This document shows positions 43,203 through 52,211 of a stretch of DNA of 64,000 nucleotides, piece by piece. Source of the stretch: Tolypothrix sp. NIES-4075. Its GTDB lineage: Bacteria > Cyanobacteriota > Cyanobacteriia > Cyanobacteriales > Nostocaceae. The DNA lies in the NCBI RefSeq assembly GCF_002218085.1, contig NZ_BDUC01000010.1, positions 144,038-208,037 on the forward strand. The letters are read 5' to 3'. The notes beneath the pieces were generated by a model. It did no database searches. It had not been told where the DNA came from and saw only the letters and a list, made by a program, of their open reading frames with translations. Positions within the stretch are counted from its first letter, which is position 1; each line of letters opens with the position of its first letter. The position numbers and the translations under genes were made by a program.

Positions 43203-44246
43203 TTAAGTTTGCACCGCAAATTCATCTGGATCGATTCCCCAATTTACCCAGCGGATTGCTTCACGCGCTGATTTTACATCAGGTGGGACGCGCAACACAT
43301 GAATAAATTCGGTACTGGGGCAAGTCATCTTTAGCAGATAAATTGGCTCGATATCTATATTATTATCAATTTTTAATAATGTATATTCTTGATAAAAATC
43401 TAATTCAGTTGCTTGCAATTCTTCGATAATACGAGTGTAACCGATACCCTGAATTAACACTCGCCGCAGTTCCGCGTTATCTTCTTCTAAAAGCCATTTA
43501 GCTTCCCACTCATGCGGATGTAGTTTGCCGTATTTTTCTGGTAACGTCACACCATGATAAGCGTAGAGGCTGTATCCGTCTGTAAATTGTATCGCGGGTT
43601 TGCCTTCTGCATGGAGTCGGTTTTGATTGTCGAAGGAAAGTAAGGATGGGCGATCGCATACAATACAAATATTTTCAAAAGGGAAAATCCAGCCGCAATT
43701 TGTGATTAATAACTGAAATATTAAGCATTCATTTTGACAAAAAGTGTAATTTAAAACGGAAACACAGAAGTCCAACAAACTTGCCTCACACGCCCATAGT
43801 TCCGGTTCAATGTATTGAAGATTATTAAATTTACGACTTTCAATAAGGCTATTCAGTTGCTCCTCCAGTTGGTTACATAATTGGAAATAGACTTGGTTCC
43901 ATATTTTTTTACTCAATTCGTTTTGCAATTCTATAATTAATTTGTTTAGTAAATTCATATTGATTGAGCTTCGGAAAAGTGGCACATTCAAATGTTGACG
44001 CAGATATTTATGTACTGGATTGTCTAATTGAGTAAAACTATTCTTAAAAGCTGCATATGGACTATCACAAAAAAATATTTTCGGTTCATTAAAACCACTG
44101 ACAACATAAGCTTCTTTTACCGCTTCCGTCGCTTTTTCTCTATCAATTCTCTCAGTTGAAAGCGCAATCTTTCTCCACTTATCACGATACACTGGAATCA
44201 AAGCTTCTTGTTCTGGAGTTAGCTTTGTAATCTTTTTCTGTGACAT
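43203..44246 (-). CDS. DUF6745-like hypothetical protein
   Basis: 347 residues, cytoplasmic by composition. The C-terminal part (GYSLYAYHGVTLPEKYG, then FIHVLRVPPDVKSAREAIRWVNWGIDPDEFAVQT) resembles the cyanobacterial DUF6745 proteins, often annotated near leucine-rich or unknown proteins. The N-terminus begins with LTPEQEALIPVYRDKWRKIALSTERIDR. No catalytic motif is recognised. It is 41 bases upstream of the glutaredoxin-like gene on the same strand. Confidence 0.6.
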   Translation of the reverse strand: MSQKKITKLTPEQEALIPVYRDKWRKIALSTERIDREKATEAVKEAYVVSGFNEPKIFFCDSPYAAFKNSFTQLDNPVHKYLRQHLNVPLFRSSINMNLLNKLIIELQNELSKKIWNQVYFQLCNQLEEQLNSLIESRKFNNLQYIEPELWACEASLLDFCVSVLNYTFCQNECLIFQLLITNCGWIFPFENICIVCDRPSLLSFDNQNRLHAEGKPAIQFTDGYSLYAYHGVTLPEKYGKLHPHEWEAKWLLEEDNAELRRVLIQGIGYTRIIEELQATELDFYQEYTLLKIDNNIDIEPIYLLKMTCPSTEFIHVLRVPPDVKSAREAIRWVNWGIDPDEFAVQT

Positions 44247-44347
44247 AGTGCGGTGACTTGGTAAATATATCTTACAAAAATAACCTCAACAAAGGAAATT
44301 CGCCAATATATATGTTATTTGGTATATTTCATCTGTTCCCTATCCCA

Positions 44348-44459
44348 CCAGAGAATGAATTCTCTGGCTAATAGCGTAAGTCCTCTTAAGAGGACTATAA
44401 ATTCATATTTAGTCTACTTAAGTGGACTTATGCTATAAGCCTGGGATTTAAATCCCAGG
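44348..44459. repeat. Cluster of four perfect or near-perfect palindromes
   Basis: In 112 bases: CCAGAGAAT/ATTCTCTGG (44348-44367), AGTCCTCTTAAGAGGACT (44379-44396), AGTCTACTTAAGTGGACT (44411-44428, one mismatch) and CCTGGGATTTAAATCCCAGG (44440-44459). The middle two are nested in a larger imperfect palindrome bounded by TAGCGTAAGTCC and GGACTTATGCTA. No gene. Confidence 0.85.
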
Positions 44460-44502
44460 TGGATAAAATGCTTGTTGCAAGATTAAGCTTTAACAAAAAA
44501 CC

Positions 44503-45294
44503 TTAAGTTTGTCGTGCAGCTTTTCTAACAGTTTCCACATCTACCTCTAATATTTCTGCAATTTCCTGCAAACTTAATCCGCGTTGCAAAAGCTTGGGAA
44601 CAACTTCTAGCACAATTTCTTGTTTACCTTCTTCCTTTCCTTCTTCCTTCGCTTCTTGATAAACCCTCGTGTGCTTAATGAAATCTAAATTTAACATTGC
44701 TTCTATCTCCTCTCGACTTAAATTTGGAAACTTGTAAACAAAAATAGTCTCTATAAATTCTAAAACTTTATCCTGAACAATGGCATCAGTTAATTCTTCC
44801 CTAGCTTTGTTAACTAATTGTTTCGCAAATTGGATAGCGTTATTCTGACTCTCGACAATTAACTTCAAAATTCCTAAACCTAAAGATGATGCAACTTCCT
44901 CAAGTTCATTTAGGTAAATGCATCGCAGATGAGGTTCTCTTAAAGCGTGATAACGCGGTGGATATACGCTTTCGTTGCTGCGTTTATCATATATAACTAT
45001 AGCGTACCAATCAGGGTTAGCCGGTTGGTATTGACTAAAGTAAAGGAAGATTCCCGTAAAAAGTCTGTCATAGAATTCTTCGTCTTTGTAAAACTGAACC
45101 TCTACAAAATAAATCGGTTCGTTAGAGAAGTTTTCTAAGGTTGAAAATACACCATCTAACCGAAAGCTACGCTGTTTTATTTCTGGAGTTGTGAACTCGT
45201 AGATATTTGGGTTAGTTTGGGGTTTATTAATCAGTTCAAAGAAGATGTCAGGAAATTCTTTAAATAATTCGTAGAAAATTGCATCTGTTTTCAT
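44503..45294 (-). CDS. Rpn family recombination-promoting nuclease (DUF2887-like)
   Basis: 263 residues. The N-terminal PD-(D/E)xK-type nuclease domain (about 1-185) starts KTDAIFYELFKEFPDIFFELI and contains RLDGVFS and FVEVQFYKDEEFYDRL, holding the D...E-x-Q catalytic core. A linker with EEGKEEGKQE follows, and a helix-turn-helix-like tail (LSLQEIAEILEVDVETVRKAA) ends the protein. Rpn proteins promote recombination and several act in defence or phage-related systems; many cyanobacterial genomes have dozens. It stands alone. Confidence 0.85.
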   Translation of the reverse strand: MKTDAIFYELFKEFPDIFFELINKPQTNPNIYEFTTPEIKQRSFRLDGVFSTLENFSNEPIYFVEVQFYKDEEFYDRLFTGIFLYFSQYQPANPDWYAIVIYDKRSNESVYPPRYHALREPHLRCIYLNELEEVASSLGLGILKLIVESQNNAIQFAKQLVNKAREELTDAIVQDKVLEFIETIFVYKFPNLSREEIEAMLNLDFIKHTRVYQEAKEEGKEEGKQEIVLEVVPKLLQRGLSLQEIAEILEVDVETVRKAARQT

Positions 45295-45446
45295 TTTATC
45301 TAAGATGCTGTGCTGACATTGGCAAATATTTATTTTATATCACTCGTTCCCAGGAACCGAAACCTGGGAATGCGTTTTTAGATCGCGTTTGGCAAATTAT
45401 ACATAATTGTAGAGACGTTCGGAACCCAATGTCTTGACGACGGTTG

Positions 45447-45913
45447 CTAAATTTCGGCGATGATTTGCTGCACTCGTTGTAAACTAGTTTTATCGTGTCT
45501 TTGCGAATAGATTCTTACAGCTTGCTCAAAAGCTTGCTTTGCTTCGACTTTCTTTTTTAAACTTAACAAAGCGTTACCTTTCTTTTCACGGATCTTCGGC
45601 AAAATTAGGATTGCGTTGAATTAGGCGATCGCAATCTTTAATCGCATCCTCATATCTCTTTCTGGCAAACCTGCTTAAACTCCTTTAATAATAAGCATCA
45701 AGGTAGTTTGCATCTATATCAATTATTTGTATCCAACAGCTGTTTAACGTGTTCCGGTTTTTCAGCGTAACCCGGAAGCACTACCAGCATGTAGGTAAAT
45801 ACAGCAACAGCAGTGAATAAATATCTTTTGGAAAAAAATATCGAGTACATCGAAGAGTGCGTAGACGGGGAGTGGGTTATCGATAGACATCGCGCTTTTT
45901 TATCTTTGCACAC
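45447..45913 (-). pseudogene. Frameshifted remnant of an exported TPR protein
   Basis: A leader frame (MYSIFFSKRYLFTAVAVF..., ATG at 45850) with a signal peptide ends at LLDTNN-stop. In shifted frames downstream, DIDANYLDAYY, then RYEDAIKDCDRLIQRNPNFAED, then GNALLSLKKKVEAKQAFEQ and SLQRVQQIIAEI (stop 45447) are clear TPR-protein pieces. At least two frameshifts and one stop are needed to link them. Sequencing error cannot be ruled out from one sequence. Confidence 0.65.
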
Positions 45914-46054
45914 TTAAGTATGAATGTATCTTGGTTACGCCGCAATACATCAAATTAAAAACTTAAGCGTCAGTATTACTGATGACTTAACAGATATATT
46001 TGTTTTTTATCGCGTCTAGTCCACCCGAAAAAATTCAGATTGTTAATAAATATA

Positions 46055-46084
46055 AAAGCTCCACTCATGAAAGAGCAGAGCTTT
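46055..46084 (-). terminator. Hairpin after the 34-residue peptide gene
   Basis: AAAGCTC...GAGCTTT (7-base arms) about 40 bases downstream of the small minus-strand gene; on that strand the stem is followed by TTATATTTATT, acceptable as a weak terminator. Confidence 0.5.
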
Positions 46085-46120
46085 ATTAAGTTAATTTTAC
46101 AAAACTTTACAATCTTTAAC

Positions 46121-46225
46121 TTAGAACATATTCATGATGGTAATGACACTAGCGCTGGTCAGCATAACCAGAACGCCCATCAATAAAGACTCTTTCAAGG
46201 GGTTGGAAGATTTTGAATCGTTCAT
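46121..46225 (-). CDS. 34-residue single-membrane-span peptide
   Basis: ATG to TAA encodes MNDSKSSNPLKESL followed by a hydrophobic helix LMGVLVMLTSASVITIMNMF that runs to the C-terminus. Layout resembles small thylakoid or plasma-membrane subunits, but it matches none that I recognise. A hairpin with a T-rich tail downstream supports an independent transcription unit. No clear Shine-Dalgarno. Confidence 0.5.
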   Translation of the reverse strand: MNDSKSSNPLKESLLMGVLVMLTSASVITIMNMF

Positions 46226-46561
46226 AATTAGTAGAAATTTGTATTTTTAAGGATTTTATAAACATATCAGTATAAGTATATATATCAATAAAATGAGAGT
46301 AAAACTTAAATTAATGTAAAATTTCTTAGTAAATGCAATAGTGCTTGCTGAAAATTGGGCATTGGGCATTGGGCATTGGGCATTGGTAATAATTGTTTAC
46401 CTTTCCCCTCTTCAAATTCCTTACTCCCGACTCCCGACTCCCCTACTCCTCATCGGTAGTGATTTCCGAATTTAACCAAGACCTTATTACCTACCGGAAA
46501 ATGTGCCTTGATAATGTAAAATAAATCTTAAGCAAGGTAGAAAAAATTCAACGAAAAAATT
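46226..46561. other. Spacer before cysH with a heptamer array
   Basis: GGGCATT tandem units at about 46353-46389, and CCCGACT/CCCTACTCC units at about 46424-46450. The last 100 bases, AT-rich, hold the cysH promoter. No gene. Confidence 0.5.
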
Positions 46562-47290
46562 ATGACAACCGCTTCCAGGGAATTTACACTTCAAACTGAC
46601 AACTTTGACTTAGAGCAACTAAACAAGCAATTTGAAACCGCGCATCCCAAAGACATTTTGGCATGGTCTGTAGAGAACATCCCAACTGGATTGGTACAAA
46701 CCAGCGCTTTCAACGTGGATGACTTGGTAATAACCCACATTCTTTACAGTGAACTCAAGCATCCAGCCCCCGTAATATTTCTCGACACGTTGTATCACTT
46801 CCCCGAAACTTTAGAACTGGTTGCTAAAGCCAAAGAACTATACAATCTCGATCTGAAAACTTACAAAACTCCGGATATAGATAGCCGCGAAGCCTTTACA
46901 GCTAAATACGGTGAAGCACTTTGGGATAAAGATATTACTCAATTTCACCATGTAACAAAAATTGAACCGTTGCAACGTGGCTTAGACGAACTAAACACAG
47001 TTGCTTGGATTACAGGTCGTCGCCGCGACCAAGCGGTAACTCGTGCTAATATGCCTGTATTTGAATTAGATAATCAGGGACGCATCAAAGTTAATCCCCT
47101 GGCTGCATGGACACGTAAAGATAGCTGGGCTTACGTTGCTGAACATGGCGTTATCTACAACCCCCTACACGACCAAGGTTATCCCAGCATTGGTGACGAA
47201 CCCATCACCACCAAAGTAGGCGAAGGTGAAGACGAACGTGCCGGACGTTGGCGCGGTATGGGTAAGACCGAGTGTGGTATACATATTTAA
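46562..47290 (+). CDS. cysH: Phosphoadenylyl-sulfate reductase (thioredoxin-dependent)
   Basis: This enzyme reduces PAPS to sulfite in assimilatory sulfate reduction. The 242-residue length is typical. It has an ATP-pyrophosphatase-like fold with the nucleotide segment PVIFLDTLYHFPETL, the substrate motif TGRRRDQAVTRANM, and the C-terminal catalytic cysteine in the KTECGIH motif. The second cysteine pairs of the APS-reductase iron-sulfur type (CC...CxxC) are absent, so PAPS is the expected substrate. Monocistronic. Confidence 0.95.
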   Translation: MTTASREFTLQTDNFDLEQLNKQFETAHPKDILAWSVENIPTGLVQTSAFNVDDLVITHILYSELKHPAPVIFLDTLYHFPETLELVAKAKELYNLDLKTYKTPDIDSREAFTAKYGEALWDKDITQFHHVTKIEPLQRGLDELNTVAWITGRRRDQAVTRANMPVFELDNQGRIKVNPLAAWTRKDSWAYVAEHGVIYNPLHDQGYPSIGDEPITTKVGEGEDERAGRWRGMGKTECGIHI

Positions 47291-47560
47291 AAGAAAATAG
47301 GAAGTAGGGAGTAGAGAAAAAGAAAAATGTCTCTCAACTCCCTTTCATGCTCTTTCTGACTCTGCGTATTACTGCGGTTAGATAAACCTAATTTATTGAC
47401 CATTTTGCGGAAAAAGCTGTTCTAAAGCTGCTAATTCAGCTTCTGTTGCTGCATCAATTGGTGGCAAGGGACGCTGCATAATTGAATAAAGCGATCGCTA
47501 CCAGTTATCTGTTGAGGTAGTAGTTGCAACTTGAGTAAAAAATTGATTGTTGGTCTGAAT

Positions 47561-48238
47561 TTAAACTGTTTGTGCTAGTTGATTGTTTAGGGCTTCGAGA
47601 TCAATGTAGTATCGTTGAAACAAGTCGCTCACAGCCGTATTATCTGTTTGAGCTAGTCGGACTAAACCCCACAAAAGATGTTCAGTCCCGATAGACTTTT
47701 TACCCTTAAGCTGGACTACTTCCAAGGCAAGCTCTAGAACCAAATTACTCTCTGGGCTAAATCTTGGATTCCCAAGGGATTCAAAAGAATGGTCATTAAT
47801 TTCGATGTTCATTGTCATGCCATTTGCTTGAAGTAAACGAGCGCTTGTTGTAGTTGGATCGGCTAACAAGCCAGCAAGCAAATGTTCTGGCTCGACTTGT
47901 GAAGAGTGCGATACTCCAGGGGAGTCGCTGCGCGATCGCATTGCCTCATTTCGTGCAAACTTGATCGCGTTGATTGCCTTTGCAGTGAACCTCTCGAAAC
48001 CAAAGTATTTCTTGAATCGTTCAACAAATGTTTGCATAGAATTTTTTGCCTCATTGATGAAAACGTCTTCAATTGCAACGTTGAACAAGCTAGCAATTTT
48101 GAAAGCCATGTCTAGACTGGGGTCAAACTTGCCGGATTCAAAACCATTGACCGCTTGCCGACTTACTCCTAGTTCCCTGGCTAGGTCAGCTTGTGACAAA
48201 AAGTGCAGTTGTCGAAGTTCTTTCAGTCGGTTTTTCAT
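47561..48238 (-). CDS. XRE helix-turn-helix / Clp N-domain hybrid protein
   Basis: 225 residues: an XRE-type DNA-binding domain (1-62; LSQADLARELGVSRQAVNGFESGKFDPSL), then a linker, then a double Clp-N repeat (about 80-225; FTAKAINAIKFARNEA, VEPEHLLAGLLADP, GTEHLLWGLVRLAQ). No AAA+ ATPase follows, so it may be a regulator that binds Clp substrates or adaptors, or a stress-linked repressor; this is inference. Residues about 98-110 (MRSRSDSPGVSHS) are encoded by a 32-base dispersed repeat found again in the upstream spacer. Stand-alone, convergent with cysH. Confidence 0.82.
   Translation of the reverse strand: MKNRLKELRQLHFLSQADLARELGVSRQAVNGFESGKFDPSLDMAFKIASLFNVAIEDVFINEAKNSMQTFVERFKKYFGFERFTAKAINAIKFARNEAMRSRSDSPGVSHSSQVEPEHLLAGLLADPTTTSARLLQANGMTMNIEINDHSFESLGNPRFSPESNLVLELALEVVQLKGKKSIGTEHLLWGLVRLAQTDNTAVSDLFQRYYIDLEALNNQLAQTV
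47908..47939. repeat. 32-base repeat inside the XRE-Clp_N gene
   Basis: GCGATACTCCAGGGGAGTCG... ends in the HIP1 core. An exact inverted copy lies at 48316-48347. It is read in frame as RSRSDSPGVS. Confidence 0.9.
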
Positions 48239-48315
48239 GGTTCGCTCTACTTTTTGTCAAGTATTACTTTACATATTTGTTTGTTTGATGTCAAGCCACA
48301 CTTGACAAAAGAAGA

Positions 48316-48347
48316 GCGATCGCGCAGCGACTCCCCTGGAGTATCGC
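48316..48347. repeat. 32-base repeat upstream of the XRE-Clp_N gene (inverted copy)
   Basis: Identical over 32 bases to 47908-47939, opposite orientation, located in the divergent spacer between the XRE-Clp_N and SbcD-like genes. Confidence 0.9.
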
Positions 48348-48443
48348 GCACCGACCCTGGCGGGAAACTGGTAAGCTTGAGACATTTAGTCATTTGTCAT
48401 TAGTATTTAAACAAATCACCAATTACCACGTTCCCAATTACCT

Positions 48444-49694
48444 ATGATTAAAATCCTTCACCTCTCCGATATCCATATGGGAAGCGGTTTTTCCCACGGA
48501 CGCATTAATCCGGAAACGGGTTTAAATACACGGTTGGAGGATTTTGTCAAGACTTTATCTCGATGTATCGATCGCGCACTAACAGATGCGGTGGATATGG
48601 TGATATTCGGTGGCGATGCCTTCCCCGATGCGACACCGCCACCATATGTACAAGAAGCCTTTGCCAGTCAGTTTCGCCGCCTCGTGGATGCTAATATACC
48701 CACAGTGCTGCTGGTAGGAAACCATGACCAACACTCCCAAGGACAGGGAGGCGCGAGTTTATGTATTTACCGCACCTTAGGTGTGCGGGGTTTTGTTGTC
48801 GGTGATACCTTAACTACTCACCACATCCAAACCCGCAATGGAAGCGTGCAAGTTATGACTTTACCTTGGCTGACACGTTCGACGCTGATGACGCGCCAAG
48901 ATACTGATAATTTATCACTTGCGGAAGTCAACCAGCTATTAACAGAACGCTTGCGAGTAGTTTTAGAAGGAGAAATTCGCCGCTTAGATCCGGATGTGCC
49001 AACTGTGCTTTTAGCTCACTTGATGGCTGATAATGCGACTTTAGGAGCGGAGCGTTTTTTGGCTGTGGGTAAAGGCTTTACACTGCCATTATCTTTGTTA
49101 ACGCGACCTTGTTTTGATTATGTGGCATTGGGACATGTCCATAAACATCAAAATCTGAATAAATCTAACGATCCGCCGGTGATTTATCCGGGAAGTATTG
49201 AGCGGGTGGATTTTAGCGAAGAAAAAGAAGATAAAGGTTATGTGATGATCGAGTTAGAGCGGGGTAACGCTCAATGGGAATTTTGCCGTTTGGATGTGCG
49301 GACTTTCCGGACGATTGAAGTAGATGTATCCAAGGCAGAAGATCCGCAAACAGCGATCGTGAAAGCGATCGCCAAACATAATATAGAAGACTCCGTAGTT
49401 AGACTCATTTACAAACTTCGTTCCGAACAGTTGGATTTAATTGATAACGCTTCACTGCATGATGCTTTAACTCAAGCGCACACCTACACCATTCAACCAG
49501 AATTAGTCAGTCAATTGGCTCGTCCCCGCATTCCCGAACTGAGTGCGAGTAGCAGCATCGATCCGATGTCAGCCTTAAAAACTTACTTGGATAATCGCGA
49601 AGACTTGAAAGACATTGCCGCATCAATGTTAGAAGCAGCAGACAAGTTGCTTGCAGACGATGTAGAAGTCTGGCTGGAAAAAGCAACTAATTAG
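48444..49694 (+). CDS. SbcD-like DNA repair exonuclease (metallophosphoesterase)
   Basis: 416 residues with a calcineurin-like phosphoesterase core: HLSDIHMGSG (metal D and H), GGDAF, LLVGNHDQ, LLAHLMAD and LGHVHKHQ in the correct order. This is the SbcD/Mre11 pattern, with a C-terminal capping region. It probably works with an SbcC-type ATPase in processing hairpins and double-strand ends, but no sbcC gene lies next to it. Divergent from the XRE-Clp_N gene. Confidence 0.9.
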   Translation: MIKILHLSDIHMGSGFSHGRINPETGLNTRLEDFVKTLSRCIDRALTDAVDMVIFGGDAFPDATPPPYVQEAFASQFRRLVDANIPTVLLVGNHDQHSQGQGGASLCIYRTLGVRGFVVGDTLTTHHIQTRNGSVQVMTLPWLTRSTLMTRQDTDNLSLAEVNQLLTERLRVVLEGEIRRLDPDVPTVLLAHLMADNATLGAERFLAVGKGFTLPLSLLTRPCFDYVALGHVHKHQNLNKSNDPPVIYPGSIERVDFSEEKEDKGYVMIELERGNAQWEFCRLDVRTFRTIEVDVSKAEDPQTAIVKAIAKHNIEDSVVRLIYKLRSEQLDLIDNASLHDALTQAHTYTIQPELVSQLARPRIPELSASSSIDPMSALKTYLDNREDLKDIAASMLEAADKLLADDVEVWLEKATN

Positions 49695-49927
49695 GGGAAT
49701 GGGGAATCGGAAAGGGGAAAAGCCCAATTCGCAATTTTCAATTACCAATTCCCAATGCCCTATTCTGAAAAAAACTATCTGTAGATAGTATTGCTAGTTA
49801 ATCAGTCCAATTTAAAATTTTACAACTATTGCTCAGAAATCTGCCAAAATTGCAATATTCATTGCTCAGTGCATAGCTTTTGACTTTCACAGAACAATGA
49901 CCAAAACCTTTTTCAGGTGGGCGTTGT

Positions 49928-51763
49928 ATGTCCTTCTACCCTCAAATCAAGCAATTTTTACTCGGTAAAACATTACCAACCAGCGCTCATGCTGAAGAAA
50001 GATTAAGCAATGCTGCGGCTTTAGCGGTTCTTTCCTCCGATGCTCTCTCCTCGGTTGCTTACGCGACAGAAGAGATTTTGCTAGTTTTAGTAACCGCAGG
50101 AAGCAGCGCTTTGGGTTTGTCTGTACCTATTGCTGTAGCAATTATCGTCCTGCTGGGAATAGTCATACTTTCCTATCGGCAAACCATTCGCGCTTATCCC
50201 AAAGGTGGGGGATCGTATATCGTAGCCAGAGAAAACCTGGGTCTTTATCCGGGATTGGTGGCTGGGGGTTCGCTGATGATTGATTATATCCTCACTGTCA
50301 CCGTCAGTGTATCTGCTGGTACAGCTGCCCTTACCTCATTAGTTCCAGCACTGCTACCCTATACAGTCAGCCTTTGCTTGATTTTTATTTTCCTGTTGAC
50401 ACTGGCAAATCTGCGGGGTGTAAAGGAATCAGGCAATATTTTTATGGCTCCTACTTATGCCTTTATTGCCAGTATTTTTGTGTTGATTACCCTTGGTTTG
50501 TTTAAACAAGCTACTGGACAACCTGTGACAGAATATCCTACCCTTCCTGTACAAGAAGGAGTCAGTTTGTTTTTCATTTTGAGAGCTTTTGCTGCTGGAT
50601 GTACAGCGCTGACGGGAGTAGAAGCAATATCCGATGGTGTTTTGGCTTTTAAGGAACCAGAGTGGAAAAATGCCCGACTCACATTGCTTTGCTTGGGGAT
50701 AATTCTCGGACTAATGTTTGTGGGAATCACCTACCTGTCGAACATTTATCACGTTGTTCCCAGAGAGGGAGAAACTTTAGTTTCTCAGTTGGGTAAGTTA
50801 CTGGTTGGTACTGGACCATTTTACGGTTTTATCCAAATCGTCACATTGTTGATTTTACTTTTAGCGGCGAATACCAGTTATGCTGACTTTCCCAGACTAA
50901 GTTACTTTTTGGCGAAAGATGGATTTTTGCCAAGACAATTAGCACTCTTAGGCGATCGCTTAGTCTACTCTAACGGTATTATCCTTCTGAGCCTCTGTGC
51001 TGCGGTTTTGGTGATTGTCTTCAAAGGGCAAGTTAACGCTATTATTCCTCTGTACGCAGTCGGTGTATTTACTTCGTTTACCCTTTCGCAAGCGGGGATG
51101 GTACGCCGCTGGTTTAGACTAAAAGAACGCGGTTGGCAAGCGAGTGCTTTGATGAATGGTTTGGGAGCGATCGCCACATTAATTGTTCTTGGTGTCATCG
51201 TCTCAACTAAATTTCTCTTAGGTGCTTGGTTGGTGGTTGTAGCGATTCCTCTGGTGGTGTGGCTATTTTTAGCGATTCACCGTCACTATGAATATGTAGC
51301 CGAACGTCTCAGCATTCAAGGATTACCACCACGCAGCTATGTTCCTAGACCGAAACCAGCAGTCGTGACTCACCCCGCAGTGGTTGTAGTCGGACAACTT
51401 AATCGAGGAACAGTAGAAGCTTTAGACTACGCACGCACCATTGCTGATGAAATTGTAGCCGTTCATGTAGACCTTAATTCTACAGACCGAGAAAAGCTGC
51501 AAGAAAAATGGCGAAATTTAGAATCAGATATTCCTTTAGAAATCATCGATTCACCTTATCGCTCTGTTATCGAGCCAATTGTTGATTTTGTCGCACAGTT
51601 TGAAGACCGCCATCAAGATGTTTTTACAACCGTAATTATTCCGGCTTTTGTCACTCGCAATTGGTGGGATGGTCTTTTACACAACCAAACAACTTTGTTC
51701 TTAAAAACAGCTTTAAGAGCTAAAAAAAGTCGCGTTATTACCACCGTCAGGTATTACCTGTAA
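49928..51763 (+). CDS. APC superfamily permease
   Basis: 611 residues: about 12 membrane helices (residues 30-455) and a cytosolic C-terminal domain of about 150 residues (VVGQLNRGTVEALDYARTIADEIVAVHVD) resembling a universal-stress-like fold. The N-terminus PQIKQFLLGKTLPTSAHAEERLSNAAALAVLSSDALSSVAYA is typical of the amino-acid/K+ type APC transporters with such a tail. The substrate (amino acid or potassium) cannot be decided. A GGTGGG lies upstream of the ATG. Monocistronic. Confidence 0.88.
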   Translation: MSFYPQIKQFLLGKTLPTSAHAEERLSNAAALAVLSSDALSSVAYATEEILLVLVTAGSSALGLSVPIAVAIIVLLGIVILSYRQTIRAYPKGGGSYIVARENLGLYPGLVAGGSLMIDYILTVTVSVSAGTAALTSLVPALLPYTVSLCLIFIFLLTLANLRGVKESGNIFMAPTYAFIASIFVLITLGLFKQATGQPVTEYPTLPVQEGVSLFFILRAFAAGCTALTGVEAISDGVLAFKEPEWKNARLTLLCLGIILGLMFVGITYLSNIYHVVPREGETLVSQLGKLLVGTGPFYGFIQIVTLLILLLAANTSYADFPRLSYFLAKDGFLPRQLALLGDRLVYSNGIILLSLCAAVLVIVFKGQVNAIIPLYAVGVFTSFTLSQAGMVRRWFRLKERGWQASALMNGLGAIATLIVLGVIVSTKFLLGAWLVVVAIPLVVWLFLAIHRHYEYVAERLSIQGLPPRSYVPRPKPAVVTHPAVVVVGQLNRGTVEALDYARTIADEIVAVHVDLNSTDREKLQEKWRNLESDIPLEIIDSPYRSVIEPIVDFVAQFEDRHQDVFTTVIIPAFVTRNWWDGLLHNQTTLFLKTALRAKKSRVITTVRYYL

Positions 51764-52211
51764 TATCCTTTCACGTTGTAAATTCGTAGAGACGTTCCAC
51801 TGGAACGTCTCTACGACAATTCATGATATTACATATAATATCTCTAAAGATAGCGATAATTTGTATCAAGCATGGCAATGTTATCAGCAAACAATTTTAG
51901 TTTTATTTAATTGTCAAAAAATATAATTTTTGATATTTCATTGTTTGCAATCAAATAAGAAAATATATTAACTAAAGATAAAATGTAATTTTCCTAACTT
52001 TGTTTGAAATTGATTTTGTTTAAAATGTATTATTTTAGCTAGTAAAATCATCTTTAAAAAAGTAGTATAAATAGTTGAAAAGCTTGCCAGATAAGTAATT
52101 TAGAACTATTTTATCCAAGTTGATAATTGCAATTATGACTAAAGGCACTACAGTCAGCAAAACGAATCACCTAATATAGAAAATATCGAGAGTTAATAGG
52201 ATTTCAGTTGG
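51764..52211. other. AT-rich spacer with one palindrome
   Basis: Contains a GAGACGTTCC palindrome (51785-51815) just after the permease gene, a possible terminator; the remaining 390 bases have no recognised feature except the SDR gene's promoter. Confidence 0.45.
51785..51815. repeat. GAGACGTTCC palindrome
   Basis: CGTAGAGACGTTCCA-C-TGGAACGTCTCTACG, perfect 15-base arms, downstream of the permease stop codon. Confidence 0.85.

Noticed and set aside
47393..47479. A 28-codon minus-strand frame downstream of cysH (MQRPLPPIDAATEAELAALEQ...)
   Set aside because: It looks like a short acidic peptide or gene fragment, but there is no ribosome-binding site or family to support it.
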